64,000 bases of DNA. It comes from Cyanobium sp. Morenito 9A2. GTDB lineage: Bacteria > Cyanobacteriota > Cyanobacteriia > PCC-6307 > Cyanobiaceae. The notes beneath the pieces were generated by a model, which was not told the origin of the DNA, did not search any database, and saw nothing but the letters and a program-made list of their open reading frames with translations. This document shows, piece by piece, positions 36,613-47,367 of the stretch (position 1 is the stretch's first letter; every line of letters begins with the position of its first letter). Location of the stretch: positions 95,046 through 159,045 of the forward strand of contig NZ_JAGQBJ010000007.1 of the NCBI RefSeq assembly GCF_024345575.1, read 5' to 3'. The translations under genes and the position numbers were made by a program.

Positions 36613-37521
36613 ATGGAATTACTCTCGCTCCCGGCACTGATCCTGCTGGGTTTTCTTGGCTTCAGCAGCGTCAAGATCACCAATGGTGGGCGCTCGATGC
36701 TGGTGGAGCGCCTCGGCAAGTTCGACCGCGAACTCAAACCCGGCCTCTCGATGGTAATGCCGGTTGTTGAGCGGATCGTGAGCAATGAATCGCTCAAGGA
36801 GCGCGTGCTCGACATCCCCCCCCAGCAGTGCATCACCAAGGACAACGTCTCAATCGAAGTGGATGCGGTGGTCTATTGGCAGCTGCTGGAGCACGCCAAG
36901 GCCTACTACGCCCTCGACAACCTCAAGTCGGCGATGGTGAACCTGGTGCTCACGCAGATCCGTTCGGAGATGGGCAAGCTCGACCTCGACCAGACCTTCT
37001 CCACCCGATCGGAGGTGAACGAGTTGCTGCTCCGGGAGCTTGATCAGGCCACGGATCCCTGGGGCGTCAAGGTCACCCGCGTGGAGATGCGCGACATCGT
37101 TCCTTCTTCCGGGGTGCAGCAGGCGATGGAGATGCAGATGAGCGCCGAGCGTGAAAAACGTGCCGCCATCCTGCGCTCGGAAGGCGAGAAAGAGGCTCAG
37201 CTCAATGCGGCCCGGGGGCGGGCCGAGGCCCTGGTGTTCGATGCCCAGGCCCAGAAGGAGGCCCTGGTGCTGGGGGCCCAGGCCCAGGCGGAACAGCAGA
37301 AGCTATTGGCGGTGGCCCGGGCGGAAGCAGCCGGTGAGTTGGCGGCCTTGATCGAGAGCCACCCGGCGGGGGGCGAGGCCCTGCGCCTGCTGCTGGCCAA
37401 GGACTGGATGGGGCTCGGCCAGGAACTGGCCAAGGCCCCGGGCGGCAGTGTGCTGATGGTGGATCCCCAGAGTCCCGCCTCCCTGCTCACCGCCCTCAAG
37501 GGGCTGCAGGAGAAGGGCTGA
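36613..37521 (+). CDS. SPFH/stomatin-like (QmcA-type) membrane protein
   Basis: A 302-aa protein. A short N-terminal hydrophobic anchor (LPALILLGFLGF) precedes an SPFH domain (VKITNGGRSMLVERLGKFDR, VLDIPPQQCITKDNVSIEVD, VTRVEMRDIVP). A Glu/Ala-rich coiled-coil follows (RAAILRSEGEKEAQLNAARG). It resembles QmcA and paraslipin proteins that form oligomeric rings and assist FtsH-type quality control. Its start faces the NfeD gene across 91 bp. Confidence 0.88.
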   Translation: MELLSLPALILLGFLGFSSVKITNGGRSMLVERLGKFDRELKPGLSMVMPVVERIVSNESLKERVLDIPPQQCITKDNVSIEVDAVVYWQLLEHAKAYYALDNLKSAMVNLVLTQIRSEMGKLDLDQTFSTRSEVNELLLRELDQATDPWGVKVTRVEMRDIVPSSGVQQAMEMQMSAEREKRAAILRSEGEKEAQLNAARGRAEALVFDAQAQKEALVLGAQAQAEQQKLLAVARAEAAGELAALIESHPAGGEALRLLLAKDWMGLGQELAKAPGGSVLMVDPQSPASLLTALKGLQEKG

Positions 37522-37560
37522 GGGCGGACCGCCGCCCGGTGGCCCTGCGGTCTGGCCGGC

Positions 37561-37986
37561 TCAACCCGCCGCCAGCACCGCCTTGAGGCCTTCGGAATAC
37601 AGCACCCCAGTGGCGAGCAGCGCGCCGATCCAGCAGAGGCTGCGCAGTGGAGGCACGTTGGCCACATAGGCGCCGTTGTAGGCCAGGCGCAGCAGCGGAT
37701 GGGCCCAGGCGGCCATCAGCGCCGCCGGTGCGTTCACGCCGGCGACCAGGCAGAGCAGGCAGGCCGGGGCATGGAGCGTGAACGCCTCGAAGGCGTTCTG
37801 GTGGGCCCAGCTGGCCCGCTGCCCCCAGGCCGGCAGCCGCTCGAACATCGCCCGCGGTGCCGCCAGATCGGCCACGCTGAAATCAGCTCGGGAGCGGCCC
37901 AGGGCCAGCGGCACCAGGCTCACGATCACCACCGCGCCGGCCAGCACCAGCGACCAGGCGAAGGGGGCAGCGGCAGTCAGGGGCAT
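37561..37986 (-). CDS. MAPEG-family membrane protein
   Basis: A 141-aa four-helix membrane protein from the ATG at 37986. The motif RASWAHQNAFEAFTLHAPA and the later HPLLRLAYNGAYVANVPPLR-type sequence are typical of the MAPEG superfamily (membrane-associated glutathione/eicosanoid enzymes; bacterial function mostly unknown). The gene is divergent from yajQ. Confidence 0.78.
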   Translation of the reverse strand: MPLTAAAPFAWSLVLAGAVVIVSLVPLALGRSRADFSVADLAAPRAMFERLPAWGQRASWAHQNAFEAFTLHAPACLLCLVAGVNAPAALMAAWAHPLLRLAYNGAYVANVPPLRSLCWIGALLATGVLYSEGLKAVLAAG

Positions 37987-38053
37987 GGCGGAAGGGGGAG
38001 TCGGCGAGGTCCCTTTTCTAGGCTGCAAGGCCGTTCACCCGTTGCGAAGTCCG

Positions 38054-38545
38054 ATGGCCGACACCTACTCCTTCGATGTGGTCTCCGATTTCGATCGCCA
38101 GGAGCTGGTCAACGCCGTGGACCAGGTGCGCCGCGAGGTGGGCCAGCGCTACGACCTCAAGGACTCCAAAACCGAGATTGAGGTGGAGGAGGGCAGCCTC
38201 ACGATCACCACCGCCAGCGACATGACGTTGGAGGCCGTGGTCGATGTGCTGCGCCAGAAGGCCACCAAACGGGAGCTGTCGCTCAAGATCTTCGACCTCC
38301 AGACCCCCGAGCCCGTGGGCGGTAACCGGGTGCAGCAGAAGGTGGTGCTGCGCAAGGGTCTCAGCCAGGAACTGGCCAAGAAGCTTTCCAAGACGGTGCG
38401 CGATCAGCTCAAGAAGGTGACCGTGGCGATCCAGGGCGACAGCCTGCGGGTCACCGGCAAGAACAAGGACGACCTGCAACAGGCGATCCAGCTGTTGCGC
38501 GCCGAGGATCTGGAGCTGCCGTTGCAGTTCGAGAACTTCCGCTGA
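38054..38545 (+). CDS. yajQ: YajQ-family nucleotide/c-di-GMP-binding protein
   Basis: A 163-aa protein with two YajQ ferredoxin-like domains: TYSFDVVSDFDRQELVNAVD, QRYDLKDSKTEIEV, GGNRVQQKVVLRKGLSQELA and VTGKNKDDLQQAIQLLR. Members bind RNA or nucleotides and some bind cyclic di-GMP, which would fit the diguanylate cyclase earlier in the window; that link is inference. Full family length. Confidence 0.93.
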   Translation: MADTYSFDVVSDFDRQELVNAVDQVRREVGQRYDLKDSKTEIEVEEGSLTITTASDMTLEAVVDVLRQKATKRELSLKIFDLQTPEPVGGNRVQQKVVLRKGLSQELAKKLSKTVRDQLKKVTVAIQGDSLRVTGKNKDDLQQAIQLLRAEDLELPLQFENFR

Positions 38546-38587
38546 TCGCCATGGCTTGCGGGGCTGGCCGGCTCCCCGGAGCTCAGC

Positions 38588-38881
38588 TCAGTACAGGCCG
38601 ACGCAGTTGCCTGTTGGGGTGAGCTTCATCAGCGACCAGAGGGCGTCGTACTGGGCCGCCGTCACGAGCTGTTCCTGCTGCATCTTGCGGGCCGCCGGTG
38701 TGCCGGGGGCCGCCGAGGCCCCCAGGTCCTTGTTGAGGATGACGAATCCCTGGCACATCACATCGATGTCGAGGTTGAGATCGACGGCCCGGGCGGGAAG
38801 GCCCAGCATGGGAAGGAGCCCAGCGCTCAAGGCAGCGGCAGTGAAGCCAGTGGCGATGAAGGCAAGGACGATCGGTTTCAT
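38588..38881 (-). CDS. Small secreted hypothetical protein, 97 aa
   Basis: From the ATG at 38881: a signal peptide of about 32 residues (IVLAFIATGFTAAALSAGLL, ending PARAV) and a mature part of ~65 residues with two cysteines (DVMCQGFVILNKD and TGNCVGLY) that could form a disulfide. It is convergent with yajQ and divergent from the 5-oxoprolinase gene. Function unknown. Confidence 0.55.
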   Translation of the reverse strand: MKPIVLAFIATGFTAAALSAGLLPMLGLPARAVDLNLDIDVMCQGFVILNKDLGASAAPGTPAARKMQQEQLVTAAQYDALWSLMKLTPTGNCVGLY

Positions 38882-38942
38882 CTGAACAGAACCATCCTTG
38901 AGAGCCGGTGGCGGCTGACTTCCTAGGCTAAGGCTCCCGTTG

Positions 38943-41900
38943 ATGATCGACCTGGGGTTGGCCTGGCGCTTCTGGATCGACCGGGGTGGCACCTTCACCG
39001 ACCTGGTGGCCCGCAGCCCAGACGGTGAGCTGGTGGTGCGCAAAGTGTTGTCGGCGGCGGCCGGCGGTGATCCGGTGGTGGCGGCGATCCGGGAGCTGGT
39101 GGGGGTGGGCCCTGGGGAACCCCTGCCCGAGGGAGCCATCGCTGAGGTGCGCCTGGGCACCACCGTGGCCACCAATGCGTTGCTGGAGCGCTCCGGCGCC
39201 CCCACCCTGCTGCTGGTGAGCCATGGCTTCGCCGATGCCCTGCTGATCGGCGACCAGCACCGGCCCGAGCTCTTCGCCCTGCGGATCGTGAAGCCCGACC
39301 AGCTCCATGGGCGGGTGCTGGAGGTGGGTGGCCGCCTGGCCGCCGACGGCAGCGAGCTGGAACCGCTCCGGCTGGATGCCGATCTGGAGGCGGAGCTGCG
39401 CCGTGCCCGGGCCGATGGCTACCACAGCCTCGCCGTGGCCTTGCTCCATGGCGCCCGCCATCCCCGCCATGAGCGTGCCCTGGGGGAGTGGCTGCGCCAG
39501 CTGTGGTTCGAGGCCGTGGCCCTCTCCCACGAGGTGAGCCCCCTGACCAAGCTGGTGCCCCGGGCCCAGACCGCCGTGCTGGAGGCCTATGTGGATCCGC
39601 CCCTGCGGGCCTACCTGGGCCAGCTGCAGGCCGAGCTGGGGTCGGATTGTGGGTTGCGGGTGATGCAGTCGAGTGGCGGATTGATTGCGCCGGAGCAGCT
39701 GCGGGCCAAGGACACGATTCTCTCCGGCCCGGCTGGGGGCCTGGTGGGCGCCTGCCGCATCGCGGCAGCGGCTGGGCTTGGCGCGATCGTCGGCTTCGAC
39801 ATGGGTGGCACTTCCACGGATGTGTTCCATTCCGCCGGGCCTGGGCGGCCCTGGGAGCGCTGCAGCGAAACGGAGATCGCCGGCCTCACCCTGCAGGCGC
39901 CGATGCTGGCGATCCACACCGTCGCCGCCGGTGGTGGCTCCGTGGTGCATGTCGATGGCGAGCGGTTGCAGGTGGGGCCCGCCTCCGCCGGCGCCGACCC
40001 CGGACCGGCCTGCTACCAGCGCGGCGGCCCGGCCACGGTCACCGATGCCAACCTGTTGCTGGGGCGCCTGCGGCCCGAGGCCTTCCCGGCGCTGTTCGGC
40101 CCAGGCGGTGATCAGCCTTTGGAGGTCGCGGCGTCGGCGGCGCGGTTCGAGGCCCTGGCGGCGCAGCTGATGGCGGGTGGGACCACGCCCCAGCCCATCG
40201 AACGTCTGGCGGAGGGGGCGGTGGAAATCGCCGTGGCGCGCATGGCCGGTGCGATCCGGCGGATCTCGATCCAGCGGGGCCACGACCTGCGCCAGGCCGC
40301 CCTGGTGGGCTACGGCGGGGCCGGCGGACAGCACGCCTGTGCCCTGGCGGAGGCCCTGGGCATGGCCCAGGTGTTGCTCCATCCCCTCGCTGGGGTGCTC
40401 TCCGCCTACGGCATGGGTCTGGCCGAGGAGCGGCGGATCCATGAGCGCAGCGTGCTGGAGCCCCTCGATGCAGCCTGCGTGCAGCGGTTGCACGCGCTGG
40501 CGGAGCGCCTCGATGGCGAACCGCTGCCGAACTCGTCGCGGCGGGTGACCGTCTGGCTGCGGCTCCGGGGCGCTGAGGTGAGCCTGCCGGTAGCCCTGGA
40601 CGCGTTGGAGGCGATGACGCGCAGCTTTCTGGGGAGCCATCAGCAGCGCTACGGCTACACCCCCGCCTTGGTGGGCGGCACGCCCGTGGCTTTGGAGGTG
40701 GAATGGCTGAGCGTGGAGCGGGTGGCGGCCGGCGCTCCCCTGGCGGATCGGGCGCAAGAGTCCGGCGGCGATCCCCAGGGACCAGGGAGCAGTCCTGCCA
40801 CGGCACCCCTGTTCATCGACGGGGCCTGGCGGCCAGCGTCGCTACTCTCCCGGGAGCGCCTGAGGCCGGGTGATCGGCTCAAGGGGCCAGCCCTGATCAC
40901 CGAGTCCACCGGCACCGTGTTGTTGGCACCGGGCTGGGACCTCCAGGTGCTGGCGGGGGGGGAGTTGCTGCTGCGCCATGCCCCCTCGGGCCCTGGCCGC
41001 GCCGGGGCCCATGCCCTTGGCGCAAGCTCAGGCGATCCGGAGGCAGGCGATCCGAAGGCAGTGGATCCGAAGGCCGTGGATCCGGTGCTGCTGGAGCTGT
41101 TTCACTACCGCTTCACCGCCATCGCCGAGCAGATGGGCGAACGCCTGCGGCTCACCAGCAGCTCGGTGAACATCCGTGAGCGGCTGGATTTCTCCTGTGC
41201 TCTGTTTGATCGCCGCGGCGATCTGGTCGCCAACGCCCCCCACATTCCGGTACACCTGGGCTCCATGGGCGAAAGCGTCGCCAGCCTGTTGGCGGCCGTT
41301 GCCCGCGGGGAGCGCCCGCCCCTGGCCCCCGGCGATGCCGTGGTCTCCAACGACCCCTACAACGGCGGCACCCACCTGCCGGATCTGACCGTGATCACGC
41401 CGGTGTTCGCCGCTGCCGGTGCCAAATCCGCTGAGCCGTCGTTCTTCGTGGCCAGCCGCGGCCACCACGCCGATGTGGGCGGCCTCACCCCCGGCTCGAT
41501 GCCGCCGGGCAGCTCCAGCATCGAAGAAGAGGGCCTGCTGCTCGATAACGTGCCGTTTTTGGTGCAGGGCGAATTCCCGGAGGCGATCTGGCGCCAACGG
41601 CTCGCTGCCGGAGCCTGGCCGGTGCGCAACCCCGACCAGCTCCTGGCTGATCTCCAGGCCCAGGTGGCGGCCAATCGCCTGGGGGCGGCCGAGCTGGAGC
41701 GCCTGGTGGGCCTGGTGGGGCGCGAGCGGGTGCTCGCCTACATGGGCCATGGGCAGGACAATGCGGCCGAGGCGGTGCGGCGGGTGATCGATCGCCTGGA
41801 GGATGGGGCCTTCCGGGTGGAGCTCGATGACGGGGCCGCCATCGCCGTGGCGGTGCGGATCGACCGGGCCGCGCGCCGGGCCACGGTTGATTTCAGCGGC

Positions 41901-42623
41901 ACCTCCCCCCAGCACCCGGGCAACCTCAACGCCCCCCTGGCGATCACCAAGGCGGTGGTGCTCTATGTGTTCCGCACCCTGGTGGGGGAAGCCATCCCGC
42001 TCAATGCCGGCTGTTTTCGCCCCCTTGATCTGCTGGTGCCGGAGGGCTGCCTGTTGCGGCCCCGGCACCCCGCCGCCGTGGTGGCCGGCAATGTGGAAAC
42101 CTCCCAGGCGATCGCCAATGCCCTGTTCGGCGCCCTGGGGGTGATGGCGGCGGCCCAGGGCACGATGAACAACCTCAGCTTCGGCAACGGCCACTGCCAG
42201 TACTACGAGACCATCTGTGGTGGCAGCGGCGCCGGTGCCACGTTCGCGGGGGCTGACGCCATCCAGAGCCACATGACCAACTCGCGCCTCACCGACCCGG
42301 AGGTGCTCGAAAGCCGTTTCCCGGTGCGGCTGGAGTCGTTTCAGGTTCGGCGCGGCAGTGGTGGCCTGGGCCGCCACCGTGGGGGCGATGGGGTGGTGCG
42401 GCGTCTGCGCTTCCTGGAGCCGCTGACGGTGTCGATCCTCTCGGGATCCCGCCGGGTGGCCCCGTTCGGCCTGGCGGGTGGTGAGTCGGGGGCGCTCGGC
42501 CTCAACCGCCTCGAGCGCGCCGATGGGTCGATCGACGCGTTGGCGGGCAGTGTCGAGCTGGAGGTTCAGCCCGGTGATCTGCTGGAGATCGCCACCCCCG
42601 GAGGCGGCGGCTATGGCGCCTAG
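38943..42623 (+). CDS. ATP-dependent 5-oxoprolinase / hydantoinase A-B fusion
   Basis: A 1226-aa protein. The HyuA half (about 1-680) starts [20 protein letters not shown], with [17 protein letters not shown] and [15 protein letters not shown]. The HyuB half (from about 715) contains [58 protein letters not shown] and [15 protein letters not shown]. Fused A-B proteins of this size are typical 5-oxoprolinases, which split 5-oxoproline to glutamate with ATP; N-methylhydantoinase is a less likely alternative. The linker has a repeated Asp-Pro-Lys-Ala pattern. The next gene starts inside its 3' end. Confidence 0.85.
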   Translation: MIDLGLAWRFWIDRGGTFTDLVARSPDGELVVRKVLSAAAGGDPVVAAIRELVGVGPGEPLPEGAIAEVRLGTTVATNALLERSGAPTLLLVSHGFADALLIGDQHRPELFALRIVKPDQLHGRVLEVGGRLAADGSELEPLRLDADLEAELRRARADGYHSLAVALLHGARHPRHERALGEWLRQLWFEAVALSHEVSPLTKLVPRAQTAVLEAYVDPPLRAYLGQLQAELGSDCGLRVMQSSGGLIAPEQLRAKDTILSGPAGGLVGACRIAAAAGLGAIVGFDMGGTSTDVFHSAGPGRPWERCSETEIAGLTLQAPMLAIHTVAAGGGSVVHVDGERLQVGPASAGADPGPACYQRGGPATVTDANLLLGRLRPEAFPALFGPGGDQPLEVAASAARFEALAAQLMAGGTTPQPIERLAEGAVEIAVARMAGAIRRISIQRGHDLRQAALVGYGGAGGQHACALAEALGMAQVLLHPLAGVLSAYGMGLAEERRIHERSVLEPLDAACVQRLHALAERLDGEPLPNSSRRVTVWLRLRGAEVSLPVALDALEAMTRSFLGSHQQRYGYTPALVGGTPVALEVEWLSVERVAAGAPLADRAQESGGDPQGPGSSPATAPLFIDGAWRPASLLSRERLRPGDRLKGPALITESTGTVLLAPGWDLQVLAGGELLLRHAPSGPGRAGAHALGASSGDPEAGDPKAVDPKAVDPVLLELFHYRFTAIAEQMGERLRLTSSSVNIRERLDFSCALFDRRGDLVANAPHIPVHLGSMGESVASLLAAVARGERPPLAPGDAVVSNDPYNGGTHLPDLTVITPVFAAAGAKSAEPSFFVASRGHHADVGGLTPGSMPPGSSSIEEEGLLLDNVPFLVQGEFPEAIWRQRLAAGAWPVRNPDQLLADLQAQVAANRLGAAELERLVGLVGRERVLAYMGHGQDNAAEAVRRVIDRLEDGAFRVELDDGAAIAVAVRIDRAARRATVDFSGTSPQHPGNLNAPLAITKAVVLYVFRTLVGEAIPLNAGCFRPLDLLVPEGCLLRPRHPAAVVAGNVETSQAIANALFGALGVMAAAQGTMNNLSFGNGHCQYYETICGGSGAGATFAGADAIQSHMTNSRLTDPEVLESRFPVRLESFQVRRGSGGLGRHRGGDGVVRRLRFLEPLTVSILSGSRRVAPFGLAGGESGALGLNRLERADGSIDALAGSVELEVQPGDLLEIATPGGGGYGA

Positions 42624-43686
42624 GTTCAGGTTTCTGTCGGCCCTGGCCCTGCCCCTGCTGGCGGCGCTGACGCTTGTGGCCGGCTGCGCAGGTGATTCCG
42701 CTGGCCCGCTGGCGGCTGGCCGCCTGGGCCTGATCCAGCAGCGGGGCCGGCTGATCTGCGGCATCAATGGCCAGTTGCCGGGCTTCAGCAGCGTGGGCGC
42801 CGATGGCCGCTTCCAGGGCCTCGATGTGGAGATCTGCCGCGCCGTGGCCGCCGCCGTGTTCGGGGATCCATCCAAGCTCGATCTCAAGCTGCTCAGCAGC
42901 AACGACCGCTTCGCCGCCGTGGCCAGCGGCGATGTCGATCTGCTCTCGCGCAACACCACCTTCAACCTCGGCCGCGATGCCCCCGGCGGCAACGCCCTGT
43001 CGTTTGCGCCGATCGTCTACTACGACGGCGGCGGGGTGCTGGCACCGGTGGCCAGCGGCATCACGCGCCTGGCGGATCTGGCCGGGCGCACGGTCTGCGT
43101 GGTGAGCGGCTCCACCAACGAGGGCGTGCTCGCCGATCGCATGGGCAGCCTCGGGCTTGCCTATGTGCCGATCCGCTACCGCAACGCCGACGAGACCTTT
43201 AGTGCCTATCTCTCGGGCCGCTGCGAGGCCGTCACCAGCGACCGCTCCGGCCTGGCGGCCCGCCGCACCCTGTTCCCCGATCCCGCCGCCCACCGCCTGC
43301 TCCCCGGCATCCTCAGCAAGGAGCCGATGGCCCCCGCCAGCGGCCAGGCCGATCCGCTCTGGGCCGATGCCGTGCGCTGGAGCGTGCGCGCCCTGATCGA
43401 GGCGGAGGAGCTGGGGCTGAGCCGCGCCAACCTCTCCGAGCGCACCGCAGCGGCCCGGGCCGATCCCCGCCAGAGCCGGCTGCGGCGCTTTCTGGGCCTC
43501 GAGGGCGACCTGGGCCGCCAACTGGGCCTCCCCGCCGACTTCGCCGCCCGGGCCGTGGCGGCGGTGGGCAACTACGGCGAGCTGTTCGAGCGCACCCTGG
43601 GCCAGGGCTCGCCCCTGGGGTTGGAGCGCGGCCCCAACCGCCTCTGGCGCGAGGGCGGGCTGCTCTATTCGCCGCCCTTTCGCTGA
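42613..43686 (+). CDS. Amino-acid ABC transporter substrate-binding lipoprotein (AapJ/BztA-like), orphan
   Basis: A 357-aa protein whose ATG overlaps the 5-oxoprolinase stop by 11 bp. The signal peptide ends LVAGC, a lipobox. The fold is a type II periplasmic binding protein (GRLICGINGQLPGFSSVGAD, FQGLDVEICRAVAAAVFGD, VDLLSRNTTFNLGRDA, AGRTVCVVSGSTNEG). These are typical of glutamate/aspartate/general L-amino acid binding proteins (AapJ, BztA). No permease or ATPase genes of that system adjoin it. Coupling to 5-oxoprolinase hints at uptake of glutamate-related compounds. Confidence 0.85.
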   Translation: MAPRFRFLSALALPLLAALTLVAGCAGDSAGPLAAGRLGLIQQRGRLICGINGQLPGFSSVGADGRFQGLDVEICRAVAAAVFGDPSKLDLKLLSSNDRFAAVASGDVDLLSRNTTFNLGRDAPGGNALSFAPIVYYDGGGVLAPVASGITRLADLAGRTVCVVSGSTNEGVLADRMGSLGLAYVPIRYRNADETFSAYLSGRCEAVTSDRSGLAARRTLFPDPAAHRLLPGILSKEPMAPASGQADPLWADAVRWSVRALIEAEELGLSRANLSERTAAARADPRQSRLRRFLGLEGDLGRQLGLPADFAARAVAAVGNYGELFERTLGQGSPLGLERGPNRLWREGGLLYSPPFR

Positions 43687-43803
43687 GCCTGTTCGCTGGG
43701 GCCTTTCGCTGGGGTGATGCGTGAGCCGCGCCTTGATCGTCAGGCCCTGCCGGTCGCCCCATAACCTGAGCCGACACAAGCAGGCCCCCACGGCAGCGGT
43801 TCG

Positions 43804-44889
43804 ATGGCGTATCTCCTCATTGTTTTTGAAATCGTGGTGGGGATCCTGCTGCTGTTCGGCGGCGGCGAGCTGTTCGTGGCCGGTTCGGTGGCCCTCTCGC
43901 TGTTGCTGGGGATCCCCCAGTTGGTGATCGGTCTGACGGTGGTGTCCCTGGGCACCAGCGCCCCGGAACTGTTTGTGAGCCTGCTCGCCACCACCCAGGG
44001 CGGCAGCGGCGGCGATGCCCTGGCGGTGAGCAACATCGTGGGCTCGAACATCTTCAACGTGCTGGTGGTGCTCGGCGCCAGCGCCGTGGTCATGCCCCTG
44101 CGGGTCAACAGCCGGCTGGTGCGAAGGGATGTGCCGCTGCTGTTCGGGGTCTCGATGGCCACCTGGGGCATGGCCTCGGGCGGACGGCTCACCTGGATCG
44201 CTGGGCTGGCGCTGCTCTCGGGCACGGTGATCAACCTGATCTGGGAAATCGTCTCAGCGCGCGAGGAGCCGGCTGGGGCCGGTGATGATTTCGAGGACGA
44301 TGGCGCCGCTCCCGCCCCGGTGGCCGCGGCCAAGCTGGCGGGCGGTCTGGTGCTGCTGGTGATCGGCTCCCAGCTGCTGGTCAAAGGGGCAACGGCGGCG
44401 GCCCTGGGGCTGGGGGTGAGCGAAACGGTGATCGGCCTGACGATCGTCGCCGCCGGCACCTCGATGCCGGAGCTGGTCACCTCGGTGGTGGCGGCCTACC
44501 GGGGCAAGGGTGACCTGGCGATCGGCAATGTGGTGGGCAGCAACCTGCTCAACCAGCTGGTGATCCTCGGCCTCTGCGCCACGGTCTCCGGCGGCCGGGG
44601 CCTGGGGGTGGAGCAGGTGATGATCAGCCGCGATTTCCCGATCATGGTGGCCACCACCCTGGCCTGCCTGCCGATCTTCTGGAGCGGTGGGGTGATCACC
44701 CGCACCGAGGGCTGGCTGCTGCTGGGGCTCTATGGCTGTTACCTGCTCGAGCAGATCCTGCTCAACACCGTTCCCGGCGCCCTCGATGAATTCCGACTGG
44801 TGGTGCTGGTGGCGGTGCTGCCGGCGTCGCTGCTGTTTATCACCTGGGGGGCGCTGCAGTGGCGCAAACGCCGATTGGTCGGTGGCTGA
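43804..44889 (+). CDS. CaCA-family cation antiporter (YrbG-like)
   Basis: A 361-aa membrane protein with two inverted alpha repeats. Repeat 1 has VVSLGTSAPELFVSL and GSNIFNVLVVLG. Repeat 2 has TIVAAGTSMPELVTSVVAAY and GNVVGSNLLNQLVILG. A Glu/Asp-rich loop (EEPAGAGDDFEDDGA) joins them. It should exchange Na+ (or H+) for Ca2+. It stands alone, convergent with livF. Confidence 0.9.
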   Translation: MAYLLIVFEIVVGILLLFGGGELFVAGSVALSLLLGIPQLVIGLTVVSLGTSAPELFVSLLATTQGGSGGDALAVSNIVGSNIFNVLVVLGASAVVMPLRVNSRLVRRDVPLLFGVSMATWGMASGGRLTWIAGLALLSGTVINLIWEIVSAREEPAGAGDDFEDDGAAPAPVAAAKLAGGLVLLVIGSQLLVKGATAAALGLGVSETVIGLTIVAAGTSMPELVTSVVAAYRGKGDLAIGNVVGSNLLNQLVILGLCATVSGGRGLGVEQVMISRDFPIMVATTLACLPIFWSGGVITRTEGWLLLGLYGCYLLEQILLNTVPGALDEFRLVVLVAVLPASLLFITWGALQWRKRRLVGG

Positions 44890-44910
44890 TCGACCCCGGC
44901 TGATCCGCCC

Positions 44911-45653
<743 letters not shown>

Positions 45654-45657
<4 letters not shown>

Positions 45658-46454
45658 GAAGCCTCCTCCACGGCTCCGCCCAGGTAGGCCTCGATCACGG
45701 CCGGATCGCGGCGCACCAGCTCGGGCGTGCCCAGGGCGATGCGTTCGCCGAAATTGAGCACCGCCAGGCGGTCGCAGAGGTCCATCATCAGCGGCACGTG
45801 GTGCTCGATGATCAGCACGGTGAGATCAAAGCGCTGTCGCAGCAGGCGGATCAGGGCGCTGAGTTCGCTCTTCTCGGCCGGGTTCAGGCCGGCGGCCGGT
45901 TCATCGAGCAGCAGCAGACGCGGGCCGGTGGCCAGGGCCCGGGCGATCTCCAGGCGCCGCTGGTTGCCGTAGGAGAGGCTGCCGGCGCTCTGCTGGGCCA
46001 GGGGTGCCAGCTCCAGCAGCTCCAGCAGGTTGAAGGCCTGCGCCTCCAGCTCCCGTTGGCGGCGCCGGAAGGCAGCCGTGCCCAGGAGCCCCGCCACCAG
46101 GGGCGTGCGGCCGCGGCCATGGAGCCCCACCAGCACGTTCTCCAGGGCACTCATGGAGGCGAACAGGCGCAGGTTCTGGAAGGTGCGCGCCAGCCCCAGG
46201 CGGGCGATCCGGTCGGGGCGCAGGCCGCTGATCGGCTGGCCGCGCCAGAGGATGCGGCCGCCGCTGGCGGCGGTGAGGCCGGAGATCAGGTTGAACAGGG
46301 TGGTCTTGCCGGCGCCGTTGGGGCCGATCAGCCCGAAGATCTCGCCGCTCTTCACCGCCAGGCTCACCCGATCGAGGGCCCGCAGGCCGCCGAAGCGGCA
46401 GTTCAGTGCCTGCAACTCCAGCAGCGGGCTGCCGCTCAGGGGGGCCTGGTTCAT
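45654..46454 (-). CDS. livG: Branched-chain/neutral amino-acid ABC transporter ATPase LivG
   Basis: A 266-aa ABC ATPase with Walker A GPNGAGKTT, signature LSYGNQRRLEIARAL and Walker B LLLLDEPAAGLNPAEK, all typical of LivG. It overlaps livM by 4 bp upstream and livF by 4 bp downstream. It pairs with LivF to power the LivH/LivM permease. Equivalent to NatA. Confidence 0.9.
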
Positions 46455-47356
46455 GGCGCCGGAGCCTCCGCGCTTGTCTGCCGGAACGGCCAGCGCAGCC
46501 TGCGTAGCAGCTCCGGTGTGATCAGGCCCTGGGGAAACAGGATCGGTCCGAGCAGGATCACCAGCCCGTAGACCACCAGCCGCAGGTCGCCCACGGGGCG
46601 CAGCAGCTCGGGCAGGGCGGTGAGCGCCAGCCCCCCCACCACCGGCCCCAGCCAGGTGCGCGAGCCGCCGAAGACCACGAAGGCCAAGGTGGTGATGCTG
46701 GCGTCGAAGCTGCCCTGACGCGCATTCCAGGTGTTCAGGAAGTGGGCGCTGATCACCCCCGCCACCGCCGCCACCAGGGCGCTGAACAGGAAGCTCAGCA
46801 ATTTCACCCGCGCGGTGTCGAGGCCCATGCAGGCGGCGGCCAGCTCGTCTTCGCGGATCGCCTCCATCGCCCGCCCCAGCCGCAGGCGCTCCAGGCGGGC
46901 GCAGAGCCAGCAGACCAGGGCCAGCACCGCCAGGCTGAGCAGCAGATAGCCCACCGGGCCCTCGAAGGGTTGCGGGATGGCGAAGAGGCCGGTGGCGCCG
47001 CCGGTGAACCCCAGGTTGAGGTTGAGCACCCGCAGGATCTCCACCAGGGCGATGGTGGCGATCGCCAGGTAGATGCCCTTGAGCTTCAGCACCGGCCCGC
47101 CGATGGCCAGGGCCAGAGCGCCGGCGATCAGGGCCGCCAGCACCAGCTCCAGCAGCAGCGAGGGCAGCGGGTAGAGCGCCCCATCCCCAGCAAGGGCCGG
47201 GAAGCGGGTGGAGAGCAGGGCGGCGGTGTAGCCGCCGATGGCGTAGAAGCCGGGCGTTGCCAGCGAGAGCTGGCCGGCTCGCAGGGGCAGATAGACCGAG
47301 AGCCCCAGCAGGGCCCCCAGCAGCATCTGCACCAACAGCGAAGCATCGAGGGGCAT
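46451..47356 (-). CDS. livM: Branched-chain/neutral amino-acid ABC transporter permease LivM
   Basis: A 301-aa membrane protein with about eight helices and the LivM pattern LATPGFYAIGGYTAALLSTR, LKLKGIYLAIATIALVEILR, and VVFGGSRTWLGPVVGGLALT (EAA-like loop). It starts 11 bp after the livH stop and overlaps livG by 4 bp. Confidence 0.9.
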   Translation of the reverse strand: MPLDASLLVQMLLGALLGLSVYLPLRAGQLSLATPGFYAIGGYTAALLSTRFPALAGDGALYPLPSLLLELVLAALIAGALALAIGGPVLKLKGIYLAIATIALVEILRVLNLNLGFTGGATGLFAIPQPFEGPVGYLLLSLAVLALVCWLCARLERLRLGRAMEAIREDELAAACMGLDTARVKLLSFLFSALVAAVAGVISAHFLNTWNARQGSFDASITTLAFVVFGGSRTWLGPVVGGLALTALPELLRPVGDLRLVVYGLVILLGPILFPQGLITPELLRRLRWPFRQTSAEAPAP

Positions 47357-47367
47357 GGGCGCTTCGC

